A stretch of 64,000 nucleotides of DNA from assembly GCA_902826455.1 (NCBI GenBank), contig CADEEV010000016.1:1-64000 (forward strand). The letters run 5' to 3'. A program made the position numbers and the translations under genes. Shown here in pieces: positions 58,301 to 64,000 of this stretch (positions are counted from its first letter, which is position 1; each line of letters begins with the position of its first letter). The stretch comes from an uncultured Acidobacteriota bacterium. Lineage in GTDB: Bacteria; Acidobacteriota; Vicinamibacteria; Fen-336. The notes beneath the pieces were generated by a model. It was not told where the DNA came from. It saw nothing but the letters and a program-made list of their open reading frames with translations, and did not search any database.

Positions 58301-59584
58301 TCAGGCGAGCGCCCGCGCGACCCGCCAGAGCGAGACGCCTCCCAGCAAGGTGGCGAAGGCGAGCAGTGCGGCGCCCACGGCCGTCCATGCGGCCCGGTCG
58401 AGCGCGAGGCCCAGGGCCAATGCGGGCACGCCCGACGTCCAGAGGGCGAGTCCGATCCGCTGGAGTCGCGGGGAAGCCGCCTCACGCAGCGGCGGGGGCT
58501 GTGCCCGGTAGTCGCGGTCCGCATGGCCCTGGAGCCACGCCGCCATCGGAAAGATTCGCGCCTGGACGCCGACGACGCTCTGGGACAGGAAGCCGACGAG
58601 GCCGAACACTCCGTAGAGCATCGTCGCGCGCAACGCCGTCTCGCCGGGCGGCGCGAAGACGAGGAAGACGCCCGTCGCCGCGGCGAGGACGAGGTAGCCG
58701 ACCGCCTGGAGGACGTGGCCGACGCTGGCGTCGGGCCGGGCCCTGCCGCCGGGTGCCGCGCGCCGGTGCCACAGCATCCAGCCGACACGGGACAGGAACG
58801 ACCCGATCCCCAGGATCACCGTCACGGCGAAGAGCGGAACGAGCCGCGGAAAGCCCGCGAGGGCCACGAAGAGACCCAGTACGCCGCTCTCGAGGGCGAG
58901 GGCGCTGGCCGTGACCGCGAAGCCCTTCGGCATCGCGGCCGGCAGGACCATGGGCAGGAGGCGGTAGCCGGCGCCGACGACCATCATGGTCGCGAAGCCG
59001 AGCGCGGCGAGGTGCGCGTGGGCGAAGACGCCGGCGAGATGAGGGACCGGCAGGATGGGGGTGACCTTGTCGACCCCGAGAAGCACGCCGGCGGCGGAGG
59101 CTCCGACGACGTTGCCGAGGGCGAAGCGGAGCGGCCGTGTCTCCGACGCCGTGAGGGGTGATTGGCGCAGCGCGGAGAGCCCGCGGGCCGCGACGTAGGC
59201 GAAGACGAGGAGCACCAGGCCGGCGGCCCACGCCATCCCGTTCGGATGATCGATCCAGAAGTGGAACACCATGCCCGACACCCCGATCGCCCAGGCCGCG
59301 AACGCGACCACGTCCCGCTTACCGGCGGGCAAGGCCGCGCGAAACGCGAGGGGCAGCACGATGTAGAGCGAGCCCAGGATCGAGCTGGAGATCCATCCCA
59401 GCGTGACGAGGTGGACGACGGCGAGCATCTTCGGGTGGTAGAAGAAGCCCCCGATCCCCCGTGGATCCGCGGCGACGAGGCCGGATGCGAGCAGCAGGCT
59501 GCCGTGGGCGAAGGTGAAGTACAGGCGCGGCGGCCAGCGCGCCGGCAGGAACGCGGTGGCGGGCGGGGCGGAAGCCGAAGGCAC
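58301..59584 (-). CDS. Haem-copper-oxidase-subunit-I-like membrane protein
   Basis: Polytopic membrane protein (427 aa) with about eleven helices. Histidines sit in helices in the manner of haem-copper oxidase/nitric oxide reductase subunit I or NnrS: FAHGSLLLASG, HPKMLAVVHLVTLGW, VFHFWIDHPNG and the HAHLAALGFATMM block. It is shorter than a full subunit I. It sits between the Crp/Fnr gene and a radical SAM gene (ten-base gap to the latter), in a nitrate cluster, so a role in nitrogen-oxide handling is possible. No other oxidase subunit is present. Catalysis is unproven. Confidence 0.75.
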   Translation of the reverse strand: MPSASAPPATAFLPARWPPRLYFTFAHGSLLLASGLVAADPRGIGGFFYHPKMLAVVHLVTLGWISSSILGSLYIVLPLAFRAALPAGKRDVVAFAAWAIGVSGMVFHFWIDHPNGMAWAAGLVLLVFAYVAARGLSALRQSPLTASETRPLRFALGNVVGASAAGVLLGVDKVTPILPVPHLAGVFAHAHLAALGFATMMVVGAGYRLLPMVLPAAMPKGFAVTASALALESGVLGLFVALAGFPRLVPLFAVTVILGIGSFLSRVGWMLWHRRAAPGGRARPDASVGHVLQAVGYLVLAAATGVFLVFAPPGETALRATMLYGVFGLVGFLSQSVVGVQARIFPMAAWLQGHADRDYRAQPPPLREAASPRLQRIGLALWTSGVPALALGLALDRAAWTAVGAALLAFATLLGGVSLWRVARALA

Positions 59585-59594
59585 CGCGAGGAGT

Positions 59595-60827
59595 CTAACG
59601 GATCGCCTCCGCGCCGCGCGCGGCGAGCCTCCGCCTCAGCAGCGTCGCCATGGCCTTGAGCTTCAGCGACTGCCATGGGAATCGGCGCGGCGACAGCGAG
59701 CCACACTCCTCGGGCAGCATGACCAGGCTCACGTGGACGTTGGGCGCGCAGCCGATGGGCAGGCTGCGCTCCATGCACGCCTCGTACAGGCGCGCGAACA
59801 CCGGCACGAGCTGCTCGGTCCGCGGTGGCGCTTCGTGCTCGAGATCGGTACCGACGAGCGGGCGGAAGACGCACACTGTGGGAATCGCTCCCACCGACGT
59901 GATCCAGTCGATCGCCCGCATCGTGGACTCCGGGGCTTCGAGGCCGGCGATGAGCTCGCCGTTCGCGACCCACGGCTCGTGGCCGGGCCCGCTGCGCCCC
60001 AGCCGGGCGCAGTAGCGCACGGCCTCGAGGTAGTAGTCGAGGCCGTACTCCGCGTGTTTGCCGGGGCAGAGCTCCTTGAAGCGCTCCGGGTCGAAGGCCT
60101 CGAAGCAGAAGGAGACGCGATTGAGCCCCAGGGCGCGCAGCCGGTCGTAGCGCGAGAGGTCGCGGTGGGGAGGCGTCTGGAAGCCGACCAGCAGGCCGAG
60201 CTCCTTCTTGATGCGGACCAGGTAGGGCTCGAGGATGTCCAGGTAGGTGTCGCCGTCGTAGTGGCCGGTGTTGAAGTCGACGTAGGTGATGCCCGACTCG
60301 TCGCGGGCGCGCCGCACCACCTCCAGCACCTCGCTGACCGACTTCTCGTCGGCGTCGTCGACGCCCAGGTTCAAGCCCACCGAGCAGAACTTGCAGTTGG
60401 TCTTCTTGGGCTTCGCGGTCCAGTACTCGCAGACCTTCGCCTGGTAGATGCCCAGATACGTGCCCTGGAGCGTTCCGATCCGCGTCATCGGCTTGCCGCT
60501 CGCGGTCCTGGCGTCGTACCACGCGGGCCGCGGAGACAGGCGCACGTCGGTGACGATGTCGCCGCGGTAGCGGATGAAGTAGCGTCCGCCCTCGCGGTGC
60601 AGGACGTGGGGGGAGGCGGCGGCGAAGGGCTCGGTGACCGGAACGTTCGTCCAGAGCCCCCGTGGCAGGATGAGCTCCAGGCCGCTGCCGAGGCCGGCGC
60701 GGGTTCGCAGGATCTGCCGCCCGCCGTCTCCCTCGATGAAGCACGAGTCGTCGAGGCGCATCCCCTTGCAGTAGAGATCGAGCTTCAGCAAGGCCGGGTT
60801 CTCGCGCAGCGTGACGGGAGAGAGCAT
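59595..60827 (-). CDS. Radical SAM protein with unusual CX11CX2C cluster motif
   Basis: Radical SAM enzyme-like protein (410 aa). Its cluster-binding cysteines are C133, C145 and C148 (KVCEYWTAKP... then TNCKFCSVG), that is CX11CX2C instead of CX3CX2C. The TIM-barrel part that follows looks normal: TYVDFNTGHYDGDTYLDILE, VGFQTPPHRDLSRYDRLRALG and VSFCFEAFDPERF. The N-terminal 110 residues form a separate beta-rich domain that I do not recognise. It heads a minus-strand group with the haem-copper-like gene and diverges from the NarK fusion; a possible Crp/Fnr box lies in between, and if used it would sit at -41.5 relative to a leaderless start. Substrate unknown. Confidence 0.85.
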   Translation of the reverse strand: MLSPVTLRENPALLKLDLYCKGMRLDDSCFIEGDGGRQILRTRAGLGSGLELILPRGLWTNVPVTEPFAAASPHVLHREGGRYFIRYRGDIVTDVRLSPRPAWYDARTASGKPMTRIGTLQGTYLGIYQAKVCEYWTAKPKKTNCKFCSVGLNLGVDDADEKSVSEVLEVVRRARDESGITYVDFNTGHYDGDTYLDILEPYLVRIKKELGLLVGFQTPPHRDLSRYDRLRALGLNRVSFCFEAFDPERFKELCPGKHAEYGLDYYLEAVRYCARLGRSGPGHEPWVANGELIAGLEAPESTMRAIDWITSVGAIPTVCVFRPLVGTDLEHEAPPRTEQLVPVFARLYEACMERSLPIGCAPNVHVSLVMLPEECGSLSPRRFPWQSLKLKAMATLLRRRLAARGAEAIR

Positions 60828-60862
60828 CGGGCCCAGTGTGGCGAGCCCGAGCGGGTCCCGGT

Positions 60863-60876
60863 ATGACCGTCGTCAT
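60863..60876. promoter_or_regulatory. Putative Crp/Fnr-type box
   Basis: ATGAC-N4-GTCAT, a perfect inverted repeat with the 5-4-5 layout of Crp/Fnr sites, between the divergent radical SAM and NarK-fusion genes. Its centre (60869.5) is 41.5 bases from a start at 60828, next to the radical SAM ATG, a class II position. For the NarK side it is about 55 bases before the predicted start. A Crp/Fnr gene lies 2.5 kb away. Confidence 0.5.
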
Positions 60877-60912
60877 GCCGTCGCCCGATCCCGCGTGGTC
60901 TGCTTGCGGCGC

Positions 60913-60918
60913 TATGAT
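60913..60918 (+). promoter_or_regulatory. -10-like hexamer for the nitrate transport/reductase operon
   Basis: TATGAT, ten bases before the ATG at 60929. It supports that ATG against the in-frame upstream starts. Confidence 0.5.
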
Positions 60919-60928
60919 CACGTCACCC

Positions 60929-63160
60929 ATGCGGGATCGGGTCTCTTCGCGGATCCCCGGGCGCCACCTGACGCTCGGCGCCTTGTCGTTTGGCATCTGC
61001 TTCGCGGCGTGGGGCCTGGTCGGCGCCTTCGCCGTGCGCTTCCGCGAGCGCTTCCACCTCTCGGGCACCGAGACCGCGTTCCTGGTGGCCGTGCCCGTCC
61101 TGCTGGGCGCGCTCGCGCGGCTGCCCATGGGAATCCTGGCGGATCGCTTCGGCGGGCGGCGCGTGTTCACCCTGCTGATGCTGGCGGCGGCCGGGCCGGT
61201 GTTCCTGGTGCCCGCCGCGTCGAGCTATCGTGAGCTGCTCGCGACCGCGTTCTTCCTCGGTCTCGCCGGCTCGTCGTTCTCGGTTGGCGTGAGCTACGTC
61301 TCGCGCTGGAGCCCGCCCGAGACGCAGGGCAGCGTCCTCGGCGTCTACGGACTCGGCACGCTGGGGCAGTCCGCGGCCGTGTTCGGGGGCCCGCTCCTGG
61401 CCGCCGCGATCGGCTGGCAGAACGTGTTTCGAGGGCTCGCCGTGCTGCTCCTGGCCTGGGGCGCGAGCTACGGCCTGCTGGCTCGGGACGCCCCGCCCAG
61501 GGGCGCGCCGAAAGGCCTGGCGGCCATGGCGGCGGTGCTCCGGCAGCGCCTCGCGTGGGTCCTCGCGGCCTTCTACTTCCTGACCTTCGGGGGCTTCGTC
61601 GCGTTCTCGATCTACCTGCCGACGCTGCTCAAGGACAGCTTCGGCCTGAGCCCCGCCGACGCCGGCTTCCGCGCCGCGGGCTTCGTCGTGCTCTCGACGC
61701 TGCTGCGGCCCGTGGGTGGGACGCTCGCGGACAGGATCGGCGGCGCGCGCGTGCTGAACGCCGTGTTCCTCGGCATCGTCCCGTTCGCGCTGCTGCTGGC
61801 GTGGCCGTCGATGATCCCGTTCACGGTCGGCGCCCTGGGCTGTGCCGCGCTGCTCGGACTCGGCAACGGCGCCGTCTTCAAGCTGGTGCCGCAGTACTTC
61901 CCGGCCGAGACCGGCACGGTGACCGGCCTGGTCGGCGCCATGGGCGGCCTCGGCGGCTTCTTCCCGCCGCTGCTGCTAGGCGCCTTCCGGGACCGCACCG
62001 GAGAGCTGTGGCCCGGCTTCGTGCTCCTGGCCGCCACCTCCTTCGCGCTGTACCTCACGAACCGGCGCGTGTTCGTGCCGCAGCAGGAGGCGCTCGAGCT
62101 CACGCTGGCGCCCGAGCTGCAGCGGGCGGCCGACCAGCTGCGCGCCTCGAGCTGGGCGAGCATGACGGCCGCCCTGCTCGTGGCCTCGATCGTGGTCGGC
62201 TCGCGCAACCTGCAGAACTTCGACGCGGCGCTCGTGATCTACACGTTCGCCACGATCTTCGCGGTGTGGGGCGTCGCCTTCCACTACGCCGTGTGGCTGC
62301 AGAAGCCTCCGACGCGGGTCTTCTGGCGACGCGGCTTCGAGCTCGCGCGGCGGCGCGGCCTGCTCGCGAGCGCTCCGCGCCTCGCGAGTGTCGCGGCCAC
62401 CCACCTGTTCGGCCAGACCTTCATCCGCAAGCGCTCGCCGCTGCGCTACTGGATGCATCAGCTGCTGTTCTGGGGCTGCCTGCTCGCGGCCGCGATCACG
62501 TTCCCGCTGGTGTTCGGCTGGGTCCACTTCGGGACGCTGCCCGACGACCCGCGCAGCTACGTGACCTACGTGTTCGGCTTCCCGACCGGCTCCTTCCGGG
62601 TGCGGACACTGTTCTCGTGGCTGTTGTTCCACGGCCTCGACATCGCGGCGCTGCTGGTCCTCGCCGGTGTCGCGCTGTCCCTCGTGCGGCGCATGCGCGA
62701 CCGAGGGGCCCTGGCCGTGCAGTCCTTCGGGATGGACTTCTTCCCGCTGATCCTGCTGTTCGCGATCTCGGTGACCGGCCTCGCGCTCACCGCGTCGACC
62801 GTGTGGCTGCGCGGCCAGTACTACGGGTTCCTCTCGATCCTCCACGCGATCACGGTCATCATGGCGCTGCTCTATCTGCCCTTCGGCAAGTTCTTCCACA
62901 TCTTCCAGCGTCCGGCCCAGCTCGGCGTGAAGCTCTACCAGGACGCCGGGAGCGAGGACGCGGGTGCCCACTGTGCCCGCTGCGGCGAGCGCTTCGCCTC
63001 GCGCATGCACATCGACGACCTCAACCGGATCCTGCCGGAGCTCGGCTACGACTATCGGCTCCCGGGCCCGGCGGGGACGTGGCAGGAGCTCTGCCCTCCC
63101 TGCAAGCGCAAGAGCCTGGCGCAGGCCCAGCTGCGCCTCAAGGAGCAGCCCCTTGGCTAA
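60929..63160 (+). CDS. NarK-type nitrate/nitrite transporter fused to a cytochrome b domain
   Basis: Fusion protein of 743 aa. Residues 1 to about 400 are a 12-helix MFS transporter of the NarK/NasA type ([48 protein letters not shown]). Residues about 430-660 form a second membrane domain with four or five helices and histidines in [30 protein letters not shown] and [11 protein letters not shown]; this is the pattern of NarI/HdrE-like di-haem b subunits. The tail holds two CxxC pairs, C682/C685 and C722/C725, a rubredoxin- or zinc-ribbon-like end. It overlaps the next gene, a molybdopterin nitrate reductase, by eight bases. It probably carries nitrate in and electrons to the reductase. Start chosen by the -10 at 60913. 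Confidence 0.88.
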   Translation: MRDRVSSRIPGRHLTLGALSFGICFAAWGLVGAFAVRFRERFHLSGTETAFLVAVPVLLGALARLPMGILADRFGGRRVFTLLMLAAAGPVFLVPAASSYRELLATAFFLGLAGSSFSVGVSYVSRWSPPETQGSVLGVYGLGTLGQSAAVFGGPLLAAAIGWQNVFRGLAVLLLAWGASYGLLARDAPPRGAPKGLAAMAAVLRQRLAWVLAAFYFLTFGGFVAFSIYLPTLLKDSFGLSPADAGFRAAGFVVLSTLLRPVGGTLADRIGGARVLNAVFLGIVPFALLLAWPSMIPFTVGALGCAALLGLGNGAVFKLVPQYFPAETGTVTGLVGAMGGLGGFFPPLLLGAFRDRTGELWPGFVLLAATSFALYLTNRRVFVPQQEALELTLAPELQRAADQLRASSWASMTAALLVASIVVGSRNLQNFDAALVIYTFATIFAVWGVAFHYAVWLQKPPTRVFWRRGFELARRRGLLASAPRLASVAATHLFGQTFIRKRSPLRYWMHQLLFWGCLLAAAITFPLVFGWVHFGTLPDDPRSYVTYVFGFPTGSFRVRTLFSWLLFHGLDIAALLVLAGVALSLVRRMRDRGALAVQSFGMDFFPLILLFAISVTGLALTASTVWLRGQYYGFLSILHAITVIMALLYLPFGKFFHIFQRPAQLGVKLYQDAGSEDAGAHCARCGERFASRMHIDDLNRILPELGYDYRLPGPAGTWQELCPPCKRKSLAQAQLRLKEQPLG
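63140..63145 (+). promoter_or_regulatory. Ribosome-binding site that fixes the TTG start of the reductase
   Basis: AAGGAG seven bases before a TTG at 63153, inside the end of the transporter gene. No better start codon exists in this frame nearby. Confidence 0.65.
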
Positions 63161-64000
63161 GCCTCCCGCGAGCCCCGAGGCGCTGCTCGAACGCTACGGC
63201 CCGCATCCGAGCCACGTCCCTTCCGGGGGTTGGCAGGACGCCGCCGTGCATCCCCCCGACCGCCTGGTGAAGACGCACTGCTGCTTCTGCGGGCAGCAGT
63301 GCGGCATCCAGCTCAAGGTGCGCGACAACAAGGTCGTCGGCTTCGAGCCCTGGGAGGAATTTCCCTTCAATCGCGGGATGCTCTGCCCCAAGGGCGTGAA
63401 GCGCTACATGCAGAACGAGCACCCCGATCGCCTGAAGGGCCCGCTGCTGCGAGGCGCCGGCGGCTTCCGTCCCGCCACCTGGGACGAGGCGCTCGACTTC
63501 ACCGCGGACAGCCTGCGGAGGATCCAGAAGACGCACGGCAAGGACGCCGTCGCGATCTACGGCGGCGCGTCCCTGACCAGCGAGAAGTCCTACCTGCTGG
63601 GAAAGTTCGCGCGCGTCGCCCTCAGCACGCGCCACATCGACTACAACGGCCGGCTCTGCATGGTCTCGGCCGGGACCGCGTACAAGCTCGCCTTCGGCGT
63701 CGACCGCTCGCCCAACCCCTGGAGCGACATCCCGAAGGCCCAGGTCGTGATCGTGACCGGCGCCAACGTGGCGGAGTGCGCGCCGATCACCACGGACTAC
63801 CTCTGGCGCATGCGCGACAACGGCGGCAAGCTCATCGTGGTCGATCCGCGCATGACGCCGATCACGCGCAACGCGGACCTGTACCTCCCCGTGCGGCCCG
63901 GCACCGACGTCGCGCTGTTCATGGGATTGCTCCACGTCGTGCTGCGCGACCGCCTGGAGGCCGCGGAGTTCATCGAGCGGCACACGGTGGGCTTCGCGGC
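63153..64000 (+). CDS. Molybdopterin oxidoreductase, assimilatory nitrate reductase-like (partial, runs off the window)
   Basis: N-terminal 282 residues of a molybdopterin-dependent oxidoreductase. The [4Fe-4S] ligands C43-x2-C46-x3-C50-x27-C78 (CCFCGQQCG ... MLCPKG) are complete, with the lysine after the last cysteine that is typical of NarB/NasC/NapA-like enzymes. [29 protein letters not shown] and [21 protein letters not shown] are molybdopterin-binding blocks. The TTG start is set by an AAGGAG seven bases upstream and overlaps the transporter stop by eight bases. The fused transporter next to it makes nitrate the likely substrate, but formate dehydrogenase or another family member is possible because the C-terminal part is not visible. 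Confidence 0.88.
   Translation, partial: MAKPPASPEALLERYGPHPSHVPSGGWQDAAVHPPDRLVKTHCCFCGQQCGIQLKVRDNKVVGFEPWEEFPFNRGMLCPKGVKRYMQNEHPDRLKGPLLRGAGGFRPATWDEALDFTADSLRRIQKTHGKDAVAIYGGASLTSEKSYLLGKFARVALSTRHIDYNGRLCMVSAGTAYKLAFGVDRSPNPWSDIPKAQVVIVTGANVAECAPITTDYLWRMRDNGGKLIVVDPRMTPITRNADLYLPVRPGTDVALFMGLLHVVLRDRLEAAEFIERHTVGFA

Noticed and set aside
1-64000. tRNA, rRNA, CRISPR arrays, insertion-sequence ends, integrases and phage genes
   Set aside because: None was recognised in a reading of both strands; no cloverleaf anticodon arms, array-like repeats or transposase motifs were seen.

Overview
The window is a gene-dense stretch of chromosome (by eye about 70% G+C) from a diderm bacterium. A FadL-like outer-membrane barrel, Sec-exported proteins and a transmembrane Ser/Thr kinase support this. 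The mix of genes (an Fe-S type PurF, an EfpL-type elongation factor, a Ser/Thr kinase, a DUF885 hydrolase and many short operons) would fit an uncultured Acidobacteriota-like lineage, but no phylogenetic marker fixes this. No rRNA, tRNA, CRISPR array or insertion sequence was seen, and no gene-free stretch exceeds 300 bases.

Left part (0-15 kb): an outer-membrane barrel, an M16 peptidase with an XRE-cupin regulator, a cupin/MBL-hydrolase pair, the purine operon purB-mscS-purS-purQ, a sterol-desaturase-like membrane oxygenase, and a small envelope operon in which two SGNH hydrolases flank a 44-residue DUF5989 protein. Then come efpL and an M19 dipeptidase. Positions 16.0-17.8 kb are visibly lower in G+C. 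They carry a nucleotidyltransferase/small-protein pair that cuts into a membrane-protein reading frame and look like an acquired segment. From 17.8 to 22.8 kb lie a PNPOx-like protein, DUF1059, an ECF sigma/anti-sigma pair, an SDR and purL.

Middle (22.7-36.4 kb): a probable amine or amino-acid catabolic island. It holds a FAD amine oxidoreductase, two class III aminotransferases, a Rieske oxygenase, a CrtI-like oxidoreductase, an acyl-CoA dehydrogenase, an ADP-forming acyl-CoA synthetase and an APC permease. Its two divergent intergenic regions share an almost identical 13-14 bp palindrome, a likely common operator. purF, a PfkB kinase, a periplasmic cyclophilin, a REC-PilZ regulator, a CCA-adding enzyme, an amidohydrolase and small DinB/MDMPI-type proteins follow.

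Right part (44-64 kb): TrmO, a GT39-type glycosyltransferase with an epimerase, then a four-gene minus-strand operon of GCS2 carboxylate-amine ligase, class I glutamine amidotransferase-like protein, PGM1-related ATP-grasp ligase and class III aminotransferase. It diverges from a Ser/Thr kinase. This operon is my best candidate for an undescribed biosynthetic or salvage system. The window ends in a nitrate cluster: a Crp/Fnr regulator, a haem-copper-oxidase-like membrane protein, an unusual radical SAM protein, a NarK transporter fused to a cytochrome b domain, and the start of a molybdopterin nitrate reductase.

A feature running through the whole window is a -10-like hexamer (TANNNT) only 5-10 bases before many start codons. 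This suggests that leaderless or very short-leader mRNAs are common here, and it helped choose several starts.
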